Source: Allobosea psychrotolerans (GTDB lineage: Bacteria; Pseudomonadota; Alphaproteobacteria; Rhizobiales; Beijerinckiaceae). Taken from it: 64,000 nt of DNA. This document shows positions 44,153-53,006 of this stretch, one piece after another. Position numbers and translations under genes: made by a program. Below the pieces are notes generated by a model that saw nothing but the letters and a program-made list of their open reading frames with translations, searched no databases and had not been told where the DNA came from. Location: assembly GCF_002917105.1 (NCBI RefSeq), contig NZ_PQFZ01000006.1, forward strand, positions 186,001-250,000, given 5' to 3'. Each line of letters begins with the position of its first letter. Within the stretch, counting starts at the first letter, position 1.

Positions 44153-45562
44153 TCAGATCATCCCGAGCAAGCGGCGGCAGTCCTGGTCGATCTTGCGTTC
44201 GTGCACGTTGGCAACGGCGAGAAGCAGACCCGACTGGGAGCGTGAAGCGGCGGCGAACCAAGGCGACAGCGGAGTAGGCCCCAGGTCGGCGGCTCGCGCA
44301 TCGAGCGCAAGGCGCTGGTCGTCGTACCCGGTGGGCAACGGCAGGAGAACTGACAATCCGGCAGGCCTCGCGGCGCTCGCCCCGAGCCTCTCCAAGGTCT
44401 CAAGCAGACAGCGCCTCCTCTGCCCGTAGAGGCGCCGCATCCTCCGCAGATGACGCAGATAATGCCCGTCACGCAGGAAGGCCGTCAATGCGAGCTGCAA
44501 GGCGGCGTTGGGAGGGGCGCTCAGCCAGGTGGCGACCTCGATCAGCCGGCGCGCGAGAGGAAGTGGCGCGATGACGAAGCCTATTCCGACCATCGGTGCG
44601 ATCGTCTTGCTGAAGGTGCCGATATGGACGACGCGATCGGCGCCGGGCCCAGAGGCCAGGGCGCTCGGAGACCGGCCGGACAGGTGCAGCTCGGCGAGGT
44701 AGTCATCTTCGATGATCCATGCGCCGCGGGCACTGGCCCATCGGAGCAACTGCTCCCTGCGATGCTCTGCAAGAGCGACGCCGCTCGGGGCCTGCTGGCC
44801 GGGCGTGACGACGGCGAGCGCGGCCCGCGGCCCCAATTCGCAACCGCGCTCGACGACGAGGCCGTCGCTGTCCACGGGCACGGCGACCGGGTGCACCCCC
44901 GACAGCTCGAGCGCATATCGGGTCGCCGGATAGCCGGGATCCTCGACCCAGGCCTGCCTTCCCACGGCGTCGATGGCGCGCAGCGCGATCCCGAGCCCGC
45001 CGCGGAACCCCGTGGTCACGATCACCTGCTCGGGAGAGCATTCGATTCCTCGCGCGAGGGCGACGTGCGATGCGATCGCGGAGCGCAGCTCGGAAAGCCC
45101 GCGAGGGTCGCTGTAGCCGGTTCGCAGCGACGTCGACTGCACCCATTGGCGGTAAAGGCGCGCCCATAGCGTGGCGGGAAAGGCGTCGTGCGCCGGAACG
45201 CCCATCTGAAAGACCAATGGTTGCGGCGGGCGGTAATGGAAGTCTTCCGGAAACAGCGCTTCGGCTTCCGGCCCGAGCGACGTCACCGCGGGCGGAAGAT
45301 GACCGGCGACCCGGGTTCCCGCGGACCCGGCCGCGACGAGCAGTCCGCGATCGATCAGCTTTTCATAGGCAGCCCTCACCGTGCCGCGAGCGACGCCGAG
45401 CTGCGCCGCGAGGTCGCGCCAGGAAGGCACGCGCGCGCCCGATCGCAGCGCCCCTTCCGCGATCGCCACCTCGACATGGCGCGCGATCTGATCGACGAGC
45501 GTCGACGGACCGACGCGATCCAGCGTCAGCTGCGTCGTCTTCCAAAGGGCGTCGCTCTCCAT
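44153..45562 (-). CDS. MocR-type GntR/aminotransferase transcriptional regulator
   Basis: A 469-residue fusion regulator. The N-terminal GntR winged HTH (VPSWRDLAAQLGVARGTVRA near residues 45-64) is joined to an aminotransferase class I-like domain. The PLP-binding Lys is in HIGTFSKTIAPMVGIGFVIA, and the Asp/Tyr pocket is WIIEDDYLAEL. MocR proteins sense amino compounds through PLP and usually regulate a neighbouring or divergent gene. Here the gene is the last of a compact minus-strand set, three bases after the epimerase gene. Its targets are not evident from sequence. Confidence 0.92.
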   Translation of the reverse strand: MESDALWKTTQLTLDRVGPSTLVDQIARHVEVAIAEGALRSGARVPSWRDLAAQLGVARGTVRAAYEKLIDRGLLVAAGSAGTRVAGHLPPAVTSLGPEAEALFPEDFHYRPPQPLVFQMGVPAHDAFPATLWARLYRQWVQSTSLRTGYSDPRGLSELRSAIASHVALARGIECSPEQVIVTTGFRGGLGIALRAIDAVGRQAWVEDPGYPATRYALELSGVHPVAVPVDSDGLVVERGCELGPRAALAVVTPGQQAPSGVALAEHRREQLLRWASARGAWIIEDDYLAELHLSGRSPSALASGPGADRVVHIGTFSKTIAPMVGIGFVIAPLPLARRLIEVATWLSAPPNAALQLALTAFLRDGHYLRHLRRMRRLYGQRRRCLLETLERLGASAARPAGLSVLLPLPTGYDDQRLALDARAADLGPTPLSPWFAAASRSQSGLLLAVANVHERKIDQDCRRLLGMI

Positions 45563-45565
45563 GCG

Positions 45566-46306
45566 CTATGTCTGCCCGGCGAGGCGGAAGTCGGGATTCC
45601 AACCCAATTCGCCGAGAGCCTTGTCTATCACAAGCGCGCCGCCCGGCTCCGCAATGTTGTAGACTCCGGACCTGCCGCGATCCACAGCGAGGAATGCGGC
45701 ATATGCGGCGGCCTCGACATGCAGTGGCGCCGTGCCGCTCGGCTCGGCCGACCAGGTGCCGGGCCCGTAAAGCTGGCCATAGCGGAGCACCAGGCCCTCG
45801 AACGCGTCCTGATCGAGTACGGCGCTTTCCAGCGGGATGACGCCTCCGGTCACGGAAATGGCCCGCGTGCCCGTGGCGGCGACGTCCAGCGGATCGGTCT
45901 CAAGGAACGGAGGCGTCTGGGGAGCGTAGGCCCAGCCGATGCTCTGGGCGACGAACCGCCTGACCCCTGAAATGCGCGCCGCCCGCACGAGATTGGCGGT
46001 CCCTTCCCGGCGGATGCGCGCGTTGCGCCGGACGCCCTCTTCGCGCACGCCGGCACCTGCGCCGGTCGAGAGGTCGGTGAGTTGATGGACGAGAACATCC
46101 GGCGCGGCCGCCGCGACAGCCTTCTCCAGCGCGACCTCGTCGAACGCGTCGGCGATCGCGGCAGAAGCGCCCAACGCCTCCAGCTCCGCAGCACGCTCCG
46201 GCGTCCTCGTCATGCCCACGACCGTGTGACCGGCATCCCGCAGCAGACGCAGGAGAGATCGCCCGATCACTCCGGTGGCACCGGCCACGAACACTGTCAG
46301 CGCCAT
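45566..46306 (-). CDS. NAD(P)-dependent epimerase/dehydratase family protein
   Basis: A 246-residue atypical SDR. The Rossmann motif FVAGATGVIGRSLLRLL is at the N-terminus, and FVAQSIGWAYAP holds the position of the active-site segment, although the classical YxxxK is not obvious. This fits NmrA/NAD-epimerase-like proteins with uncertain chemistry. The ATG at 46306 begins the Rossmann domain directly; an earlier in-frame start at 46360 would add 18 residues without character. It lies upstream of the MocR regulator and downstream of the azoreductase gene. Confidence 0.85.
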   Translation of the reverse strand: MALTVFVAGATGVIGRSLLRLLRDAGHTVVGMTRTPERAAELEALGASAAIADAFDEVALEKAVAAAAPDVLVHQLTDLSTGAGAGVREEGVRRNARIRREGTANLVRAARISGVRRFVAQSIGWAYAPQTPPFLETDPLDVAATGTRAISVTGGVIPLESAVLDQDAFEGLVLRYGQLYGPGTWSAEPSGTAPLHVEAAAYAAFLAVDRGRSGVYNIAEPGGALVIDKALGELGWNPDFRLAGQT

Positions 46307-46414
46307 CGCTTCACTCCATAGGATTTGGCGGCCGTGCACTGAATCACCCGCCGCTTGCACAAATCATGAGGCGCGCCGGCTGAAGGCAGGCGCGCCTGTC
46401 GCTTGCAACCCGGC

Positions 46415-47035
46415 TCACCGCAACCTGTCGATGACGCTGAGGTCGATGGCCGCCAGCGCAGCTTCCCGTGCCGAACTGGTCTGGTCGTGATCGAGAAAGG
46501 CCGTCGCCTGCACGGGAAGGAATTGCAGCGTCGTCAGGCCGACGCAGCCCAGGGCGGCCGACAGGTAAGGGGTCAGGAAATCGGGTTGGTTCGCCTTGTC
46601 GCCGGTGAAGACGCCGCCGGACGCGATCCCCACGAAGACAGGCCGGTCACGCAGCATTCCCACCTTGCCGGCCGGAGTCGGCATGATGGTTCGGCCGACG
46701 CGCAGCAGCTGATCGATCCACGCCTTCAGCACCGAGGGCACGGTGAAATTGTTCATGGGTGTACCGATGACGATCACGTCAGCGGCCTCGACTTCCCGGA
46801 TCACGGTTTCGGACAAGTCCAGCGCGCCGCTCGCCCCTGCCGCTGCCATGGCGGCTGCGGACGACAGGGCGACGGCATAATCCGAGGCAGGGTGCGGCAA
46901 CGGCTCGGCTCCAAGGTCGCGCCGATGGACGCTGGCACGCGGCAGATGCGTCAGGAGCGTTTCGACGATCGCGGCCGAGAGCTGGCGGCTCTGCGAGGTC
47001 GCGCGCGGGCTGCAGTCGATGTGAAGGATCTTCAT
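46415..47035 (-). CDS. FMN-dependent NADH-azoreductase / quinone reductase
   Basis: A 206-residue flavodoxin-fold reductase. The N-terminal LHIDCSPRATSQSRQLSAAI is the AzoR FMN-phosphate loop. TPMNNFTVPSVLKAWIDQLL is the second hallmark, and the SGGVFTG block follows. These enzymes reduce quinones and azo compounds with NADH. The start at 47035 overlaps the stop of the GNAT gene in an ATGA; the longer open frame upstream is a shadow of that gene. Confidence 0.92.
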   Translation of the reverse strand: MKILHIDCSPRATSQSRQLSAAIVETLLTHLPRASVHRRDLGAEPLPHPASDYAVALSSAAAMAAAGASGALDLSETVIREVEAADVIVIGTPMNNFTVPSVLKAWIDQLLRVGRTIMPTPAGKVGMLRDRPVFVGIASGGVFTGDKANQPDFLTPYLSAALGCVGLTTLQFLPVQATAFLDHDQTSSAREAALAAIDLSVIDRLR

Positions 47036-47508
47036 GCCGGCTGCCTCAGCGGCTTGATGAATCCGACGATGGCGTCCACCAGCCCTTCCTGCTTGTAGAA
47101 GCGCCGCGCGTTCTCGTTCGTCGCCGCGGTATCGAGGACAAGGCGCCCGCAATATTCGTCGACGCCGATCGCGGACAGCTCCGCCAGCAGCGCCGCGGCG
47201 AGCCCCTTGCGCCGTTCGCCTTCCGCCGTCACGAGGTCGTCGACATAGAGGAAATGGCCGTGGATCAGATTCTCCATGACCCGATACCCGGCCAGCGCCA
47301 CCACCCTGCTTCCCTGCCAGGCGGCCAGGACGCGGTAGCCGTCGGTGGCCATCTCGGAAGCGCGCTCGACCCACTCCTCGACCCCTTTGAGCCGCGGGCG
47401 CAGTCCGAATATCACGGGAAAGCATGCCGTCAATTCGGCAGGGCCGTGCGCATGGCGCAGGACGATCCCGTTCGGCAAGGCGACCGAGGCATCGATTGGA
47501 TCTGACAT
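47032..47508 (-). CDS. GNAT-family N-acetyltransferase
   Basis: A 158-residue GNAT protein. The acetyl-CoA-binding motif A is visible as VDDLVTAEGERRKGLAAALL (R/Q-x-x-G-x-G/A type) and is followed by LVLDTAATNENARRFYKQEG, the typical motif B with an N-x-x-A-x-x-F-Y pattern. The acceptor is unknown. It is the first gene of the compact set GNAT, azoreductase, epimerase, MocR, with a four-base overlap to the azoreductase. Confidence 0.88.
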   Translation of the reverse strand: MSDPIDASVALPNGIVLRHAHGPAELTACFPVIFGLRPRLKGVEEWVERASEMATDGYRVLAAWQGSRVVALAGYRVMENLIHGHFLYVDDLVTAEGERRKGLAAALLAELSAIGVDEYCGRLVLDTAATNENARRFYKQEGLVDAIVGFIKPLRQPA

Positions 47509-47843
47509 TGGCTCCTCACGGACTTGGCTGGGTCAGGGCTTGGCTGGGTCAGGGCTTGGCTGGGTCAGGAGGAATTAACGTCGCGATGGCCGCGCGATCA
47601 GTACCAGGAACTTCGAATTCGAATGGACCAAGACACCGGTCGCCGTCGCTTCATGGTCCATCGCGACCGCGCGATCCTGGTTCTGTCGATCAGGCCGAAC
47701 CGCCTTCATATTCGGCCGGCAGCTGAACGGCGCTTCCTTGACCTGACAATGCCGTCCACAGGCCCAACCCGTACCGAGCCGCCGGATTTCCCTCATGTCT
47801 TCCGGCGACCGTGACATCCCCTTTGCGGATCCAGGAGCACTTC
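47509..47843. other. Intergenic region with a tandem repeat and a palindrome
   Basis: No gene is seen in these 335 bases. They separate the GNAT gene from the divergent AhpD-like gene and hold the 16-bp tandem repeat. The perfect palindrome TTCGAATTCGAA (47612-47623) could be an operator. Confidence 0.5.
47523..47570. repeat. Three tandem copies of a 16-bp unit
   Basis: The unit CTTGGCTGGGTCAGGG occurs three times head to tail (47523, 47539, 47555), the last with one final-base change. It starts 15 bases upstream of the GNAT start. Confidence 0.9.
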
Positions 47844-48341
47844 GTGAGCATTCGAATTGACTACGAAAAGGTGGCGCCCGCCGGCTACAGGGCGCTCGGC
47901 GGCGTCTATGCATACGTCAAGCAGGCCGGACTCGGCGGCGTGCTCGTCGAACTCGTCTTTCTGCGCATTTCGCAAATTAACGGCTGTGCCTATTGCCTCG
48001 ATCTCCACACGCGCGATCTCGTCGGCAACGGCGTCGCGCCGGAGAAGCTGGCGCTTGTGCAGGTTTGGCGGGAAGCGGGCCTCGTCTTCGACGACCGAGA
48101 ACGCGCCGCGTTGCGCTGGGCTGAGACCGTCACCCGCGTCGCCGAGACCGCCATTCCGGACCACGAATTCGAAGCCGTCTCCGCCGTGTTCGGCGAGAAG
48201 GAGATCGTCGACCTGACCATTGCGATCGGCTTGATGAACACCTTCAACCGTATTGCGATCGGCTTTCGTCGTCCCCCGTCGATTGCAGAGGGTCGGTCGA
48301 ATCGAGCCGTCGCGCGGGCAACGATGCCGCGCGTTGGTTAG
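47844..48341 (+). CDS. Carboxymuconolactone decarboxylase / AhpD-like protein
   Basis: A 165-residue all-helical protein of the CMD/AhpD family. The redox motif is CAYCLDLHTRDL (C-x-x-C-x-x-x-H), which supplies the thiol pair and proton-relay His used by AhpD-like peroxidase partners. I chose the GTG at 47844 because AGGAG lies just upstream and the protein then begins at the usual first helix; an in-frame GTG at 47811 would add 11 residues. It is divergent from the GNAT/azoreductase set, so the region may handle oxidative or electrophile stress. Confidence 0.85.
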   Translation: MSIRIDYEKVAPAGYRALGGVYAYVKQAGLGGVLVELVFLRISQINGCAYCLDLHTRDLVGNGVAPEKLALVQVWREAGLVFDDRERAALRWAETVTRVAETAIPDHEFEAVSAVFGEKEIVDLTIAIGLMNTFNRIAIGFRRPPSIAEGRSNRAVARATMPRVG

Positions 48342-48597
48342 CCTCGTCATCAATGCCTAGCCTGGAGGGTGGATCGCAGCGCGGCTCGTCGCGAGATCAG
48401 CGCCTATCCAACTACCGTGCTTGCTAATGTCCGCAGCGAGTCCGTTCGGGCTCTGCTGCGGTCGCGCAGCGGACGTCCGCTTCCGGGCGTTGCCCCAAGG
48501 TGCGCTCCTGGCGCGAAGCAATCCACGTCACCATACGGCAACCACGGATTTTCGAGGCATCACGGAAAGGCGGCGTTCGCCCACAGCCCCAAACGCA

Positions 48598-48621
48598 AAA
48601 AGCGCCGGAAAATCCGGCGCC
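48598..48621 (-). terminator. Copy of the tRNA-Gly terminator
   Basis: The same GCGCCGGA-AAA-TCCGGCGC stem as at 34348-34371, with the adenine run that gives a T-tract on the minus strand. It would now terminate the protease-PLD gene. Confidence 0.75.
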
Positions 48622-48650
48622 TTTGGCAGCCTTCAGTACTAAGATGTCCT

Positions 48651-48679
48651 GGAGCGGGAGAAGGGATTCGAACCCTCGC
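48651..48679 (-). pseudogene. tRNA-Gly 3' remnant (T arm and acceptor end)
   Basis: These 29 bases are identical to the 3' end of tRNA-Gly (34401-34429), including GGTTCGAATCC and the encoded CCA. Identity stops abruptly at 48680, and the 5' two-thirds of the tRNA are absent nearby. About 60 bases downstream of the remnant also match the intact locus with few changes. Such a remnant is a common trace of insertion into a tRNA gene. Confidence 0.85.
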
Positions 48680-48698
48680 GCCAAGCAGGCTGGGTTCG

Positions 48699-51590
48699 TC
48701 ACCGTGCTTCCAGCCACGCCTTCCAATCGAACGGCTCGAACCCCTCGGGAGCTTCCCCCGCCGCGCGCGCGATTTCGCCGCCTCGCCAACTCGCCGCGGT
48801 GGGCGACGTGGCGACATGCTCCCAATCGTGCTCGAACAACGCCGAGAAGTAAGCGGCGAGGCCGACGTCGTCGAACAGCAGGCTGGCGTCGCGGTTCGTG
48901 GTCGCCCCCATGTTGGTCAGGTTGTGGCTGCCGAGCAGGACATGCCGGCCGTCGATCACCATTCCCTTCGTGTGGCAACCCGGCTGGATCTTTATGCGCT
49001 TCGCGTCGAGGCCGAAGTCCTTCAACGCCTCGAACATCTCGCGGCTGCCTGCCTTGTCGCGATCTTGTATCCGAAAGATCAGTCGCACGTCGAACCCGCG
49101 CTTCTGCTTGGCCAGGATCGTCTCCCATAGCTCGCGATAGCGCGGGTCGGCCTTCTCCGTGGGAGTGGCCAGGCTTTGGTTCTGGATGAGCAACGCGCTC
49201 GACACGCCGCGCACCGCATCGAGCACGACATCGATGTAATTGTCCGGAGTCAGGATCGGCCGGACGCTGAACTCGCGGCGCTCGTCGAAGGGTGCGAAAT
49301 ACCGGACCGGTTCGCGGGCCTCCTCCGCCGGCGGCAGCGGGCGGGACTCGACGTACAGTTCAGGCAAGCCGAGCTCTTCGGGCCGCGTGTCGCGGTTCGC
49401 CTCGAAGTCGCCGAGGATGGCGGTGCGGTAAGTCTTTGCCAGGCCGGGGTGCTCGATCACGGCGTGCCATTCCCTATTCGTCTTGCGCAGCATCGTGCGC
49501 AACGCGTCCTCGTCGCCCGCCGGATCGCGCGTCGGCTGCCCGGAGTCCTTCCAGTTTCCGCTCGAAAGCCAGAGCGCCTCGCCGTCGCGGACGAGCACCT
49601 TGATATGATAGTCGTGGTTCACCCAGCCGTTGACCGAGCCGAGCTTTACCCAAGCCGTTTCCAGCTTCGTGTCGATGGTCTCGCGCATCTTGCGAACCAT
49701 CGCCTCGCTGTCGGGCGTCAAAGGATTGTTTCCGGCGCTCCCTCGCGTAGAATCTAGGACCAAGGTGAGCTTCTTGAAGCCAGGTTTGGAAGCGGCCGTG
49801 ACGAGGGCGTCCCGGATGTGGGAGGCCGTGAATTCGTACATCGCACCGACAAGCTGTTCGCGAGCGTCGGCGATGAAGGCGCTCAGCACGGGCCAACCCG
49901 CATCCGGGCTGACATGCGCGACGACGCGCATGGTGCCGCGCACAGGCTTCAGCGACAGTCCCTCGGGCGGATGGTACTTTATCTCCTCCGGGGAGACGCT
50001 CCCGGGAAGCAAGCTCTCCGTACGCTGGGGGCCGAGCTCCATGCGCAGAACATCCTCGACGGACGGTCCCATCACGTCGACCGGGTAGCCTTCGAAGGTC
50101 CTCGGCAGTTCGGTGATGGCGGCTCGGGCGAGTTCGGCCGGCGACCGCTTGCGCTTCACGACGACGACCAGCGCGCGCTTGTCCGTCACGCCGTTCTCGT
50201 CGAACTGCCACCCTGCCCTTATCCTCAAGATGTCGTCACGGCCGGCCGCGAGCACCTCGTTGGCGCGGCGCAACACGGTCGCCAAGTCCGGCGCCGGAGC
50301 CGGTGCCGGGGTGGGGGCTGGGGCAACGGCGGGAAGCTCAGATACGACGGGCGCGGTGCTCGACGAAGTCACTCCAGGCAAATTCCCAAGGGAGACGGAG
50401 ATGCGCAGCGGGATGTTCCACGTCGCGACGCCATCGACGATTTCGGGTCCATCGCTCGCGCCTTGCGGCTTCGGATGGGCGAGCGCGCCGGGTGTCGCCG
50501 CGACGCCTTGGGACAGGTGCGCGCCCTCCGCTTTCATCCGTTCGGTGACTGCGGGAACGCCGGGCGCGAAAACCGCTTCTAGGAGTTCACGGCCGCGAAG
50601 GGATGACGGCTGCTCGCGCCAGCGCGCGAGGAGTGCGGGAATTCGTACGCCTTCGTTGGACAGCCACTTGATACGGTCCTCACCTATGCTTTCGCGCCAG
50701 ACCGTGTTATCGACGGCGAGGATTTGACCGGCCGCGTTCGTAGCCCAAACGCCGGCGCGATGCAGCGCCACGACTTGCCATTGATCGTTGAACACCGGCG
50801 CCCCCGAGGAGCCGGGTGCGGTATCCGTTCGGTAGTGGAGGAAGTTCGCTGGTTTCTCGAGCACCTCGTTTTGCCGGAATGCCAACTGCTTGGGCTGGCC
50901 GGAGGGATGCTGAATGATGTTGGCGAACTGACCTTTGACGATCAGGTCGACGTCGTCGTCGACGAGTTTGTTAAAACCGTATGCGTCGAGCGACTGGCCT
51001 GCCGTGCCGGTCTGCTCGACCGCCACTAGGGCGAAATCGAGGTCCTGCTGCGAGAGGAAGAACTGGTCCGGGCGCAGCCTGAAGATGGACCCATCGCGAG
51101 CCGCGCCGTCGCCCAGCCGGGTCTCGTAGCCGAATTCCGCGGTGGCGATCGCGGCCACCGTTTCCGTCTTTAGGACATGCCAGTTGGTCAGCAGCAATCG
51201 GGGGGACACGAGAAAGCCGGTGCCGTAGCCGAGCAGCGAGCCGGTGGTCCCGTTCACGCGAATTCGGGCGACCGTCCTCGCCACCGCGAGCGCTGCCTCG
51301 AGGAAGACGACTTCCAGCAGGTCGCTCGTCCCCAGGACGCGCTCAGCACGTCGATCCACTGGCAGTCCCAAGCCCTCGATCAAGAGGCTTTCGGTGGGCG
51401 GGATTGTCCTGAACGCGGTACCGTCAGGCGACGGAGCGAGCGCACGGCGCTTCCAGAACTCGACCGTGGCATCGGCCGGCCTCGCAGCGGTATTGCCTAT
51501 GGAGGCCAGATCGCGAGCGTCGCGGACGTCCCCTCCATAGGATTTCCAACGCTTCTTCACCTCCTCGACGATCGATGGATCCAACAGCAT
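48699..51590 (-). CDS. Trypsin-like protease fused to a double PLD-motif domain
   Basis: A 963-residue multidomain protein without a signal peptide. Residues 1-90 are mainly helical. A trypsin-like domain (about 95-300) has His138 in LLTNWHVL, Asp185 in DLDFALV and Ser262 in TAPGSSGAPVF. An Ala/Pro-rich linker (about 423-434) leads to an unassigned domain. Two phospholipase-D-type motifs follow: HDYHIKVLV with SSGNWKDSG (His662, Lys664, Asn679) and CHTKGMVIDG with LLGSHNLTN (His873, Lys875, Asn890). The ATG at 51590 has GGGGGAGC upstream; a TTG at 51668 would add 26 residues. PLD pairs occur in nucleases and lipases. The combination suggests a protease-gated effector, which is inference. Confidence 0.85.
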   Translation of the reverse strand: MLLDPSIVEEVKKRWKSYGGDVRDARDLASIGNTAARPADATVEFWKRRALAPSPDGTAFRTIPPTESLLIEGLGLPVDRRAERVLGTSDLLEVVFLEAALAVARTVARIRVNGTTGSLLGYGTGFLVSPRLLLTNWHVLKTETVAAIATAEFGYETRLGDGAARDGSIFRLRPDQFFLSQQDLDFALVAVEQTGTAGQSLDAYGFNKLVDDDVDLIVKGQFANIIQHPSGQPKQLAFRQNEVLEKPANFLHYRTDTAPGSSGAPVFNDQWQVVALHRAGVWATNAAGQILAVDNTVWRESIGEDRIKWLSNEGVRIPALLARWREQPSSLRGRELLEAVFAPGVPAVTERMKAEGAHLSQGVAATPGALAHPKPQGASDGPEIVDGVATWNIPLRISVSLGNLPGVTSSSTAPVVSELPAVAPAPTPAPAPAPDLATVLRRANEVLAAGRDDILRIRAGWQFDENGVTDKRALVVVVKRKRSPAELARAAITELPRTFEGYPVDVMGPSVEDVLRMELGPQRTESLLPGSVSPEEIKYHPPEGLSLKPVRGTMRVVAHVSPDAGWPVLSAFIADAREQLVGAMYEFTASHIRDALVTAASKPGFKKLTLVLDSTRGSAGNNPLTPDSEAMVRKMRETIDTKLETAWVKLGSVNGWVNHDYHIKVLVRDGEALWLSSGNWKDSGQPTRDPAGDEDALRTMLRKTNREWHAVIEHPGLAKTYRTAILGDFEANRDTRPEELGLPELYVESRPLPPAEEAREPVRYFAPFDERREFSVRPILTPDNYIDVVLDAVRGVSSALLIQNQSLATPTEKADPRYRELWETILAKQKRGFDVRLIFRIQDRDKAGSREMFEALKDFGLDAKRIKIQPGCHTKGMVIDGRHVLLGSHNLTNMGATTNRDASLLFDDVGLAAYFSALFEHDWEHVATSPTAASWRGGEIARAAGEAPEGFEPFDWKAWLEAR

Positions 51591-52205
51591 CGGTGCTCCC
51601 CCCGAACCACGCGCCTCGGCCACTTCGATTTTTCCCGAGGTTTTCGCGGATTGATTTTGGGCGGACAACGTGACGAGTCAATAACATCAGCTACACCGGA
51701 GGCTCTGAAGACTGAATTGGCTCCCGGCTTAATTGCCTAATATGGCGATGACGCTACGAACGCCGACGCTTGCGATGCGCTCAGATCTGGTAGTGGTGTC
51801 CCGCATAGCGACGAAAACATGGAGACTTCGTACCGGACCAGGCACCGCCAGAGCCAGATCGAATCCTTAGAAACCCCGATGCTCCTTGACCAGGGCTGAC
51901 GCCTGGTCAACCTTAGGTTGCTGGCCTGGTAGCTAGCCTCCGGGGGGGCACGTGATGGCGGTCAAGTATAGCGCGCGCCAGATCCGCGCGATGTTCGCAA
52001 AGATTCAGAAACGCGATCTCCCATTCGCGGCCGAACGCGTTTCGGCCGACGCAGCCGCCAACGAGAGGGGCGCTTGCACGGTTACTCGACCAGGTCGCAA
52101 TCCCAAGGCGATCTGCTGCCAGGCGACTCGCCAGCAGTGTGATGATCTGGACACTCAGTTGTCGATTGAGGGAGCAGGCCACGCCCATTTTCAGGTAGGC
52201 AGGCC
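51591..52205. other. Gap with one doubtful short frame
   Basis: These 615 bases have lower GC than the rest of the window. A short frame from about 51955 starts MAVKYSARQIRAMFAKIQKR, which looks protein-like, but its second half has poor composition and it runs into the next gene. I regard it as a possible decayed gene. Nothing else is recognised. Confidence 0.4.
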
Positions 52206-53006
52206 ATGCGTGTCGTAACTCCTCGGACTGAGCCGAAGAGTCCAGCACTTGTGTGCTTGCTACTTGCATCGCTGGCCGGCGGCTGCAGTGTCCCGGCGTT
52301 CGACATCCCGGAAAAGGAAGGTGGTCCGACGGTAAACTCGATAACAAGCCGCGTGACTTGCGAGTTGGTGGACCTTGTGCGCGAGGGGGGACCGTATGGG
52401 GGCTATAGGACAGTATTGTTGACGGGTAACTACGAGGTGGCGGCTTCCCTCTCGCTTCAGGTTACCGACTCGGGACAGCTGACGCCAAGCTTGAGTTTCC
52501 CCTATCCGCCACTTTTCGAGTTAGGTTTCGGAGCGAGGCTTGGTCGATCGCGCGAACAAAATTACACTCAGAATCTGTATTTCTCGATGGCTAATCTAGC
52601 AAGACGTGTAGACAAATTTCCAGAGTATGGGCGCTGCCCCGAAGCAGATACTAATCTCGCTGGTGATCTTGGAATAAGGAACACCGTATTCCTCGCCATG
52701 ACCGCCGGCGGTCGCAAAGTAGAGGGAGCGAAGCTGGATAGCGGCGGGGAATTCGGTGGTCACGTAAACTTTGTCGTGACGCGCAATGTGAATGCGCTCG
52801 GACCGACCTGGACGCTTACTCATTTCAAAGGGCCGGGAGGCTTAGGCGAGGCTTCGCGCATCAATTCGGATAAAATTACATTCGCATTCGCCTCTGGCCC
52901 GCCTGCGCCGAGCGCAAATGCAGCCATCCCGGCTGCGACGGCTCCGGGCCTATCCAAACAGTTCCTCAATCAGCTTCTGATAAATCAGATCAACTCTATC
53001 CGATAG
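52206..53006 (+). CDS. Hypothetical lipoprotein
   Basis: A 266-residue protein with a lipoprotein signal: a basic start, a hydrophobic core LVCLLLAS and the lipobox LAGGC, so residue Cys28 or so should be lipidated. The mature part has several beta-like stretches (TVLLTGNYEVAASLSLQVTD), two further cysteines, and a conserved-looking TWTLTHFKGPGGLG near the end, followed by an Ala/Pro-rich tail. I do not recognise a family. Its base composition is closer to AT than that of neighbours, and it lies between the protease-PLD gene and the HNH gene, both likely imported. Confidence 0.7.
   Translation: MRVVTPRTEPKSPALVCLLLASLAGGCSVPAFDIPEKEGGPTVNSITSRVTCELVDLVREGGPYGGYRTVLLTGNYEVAASLSLQVTDSGQLTPSLSFPYPPLFELGFGARLGRSREQNYTQNLYFSMANLARRVDKFPEYGRCPEADTNLAGDLGIRNTVFLAMTAGGRKVEGAKLDSGGEFGGHVNFVVTRNVNALGPTWTLTHFKGPGGLGEASRINSDKITFAFASGPPAPSANAAIPAATAPGLSKQFLNQLLINQINSIR

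Larger units (their letters stand above)
48342..48698. other. Junction region with tRNA-Gly remnant, no gene
   Basis: No coding region is supported here. The right half (48592-48679) is a copy of the DNA downstream of tRNA-Gly, including its terminator and the tRNA 3' end. The break after 48679 marks the likely left border of the next island. Confidence 0.55.

Noticed and set aside
47523..47570. Possible CRISPR-like repeat
   Set aside because: The three units are directly adjacent without spacers and only 16 bp long.
34342..48679. Interpretation of the region between the two tRNA-Gly copies as one integrated element
   Set aside because: The intact tRNA's 3' end points away from this interval, no integrase is present, and the genes inside look like ordinary chromosomal operons.
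48500..49189. Frame reading WSGRRDSNPR across the tRNA remnant
   Set aside because: This is the familiar false translation of a tRNA 3' end on the opposite strand.
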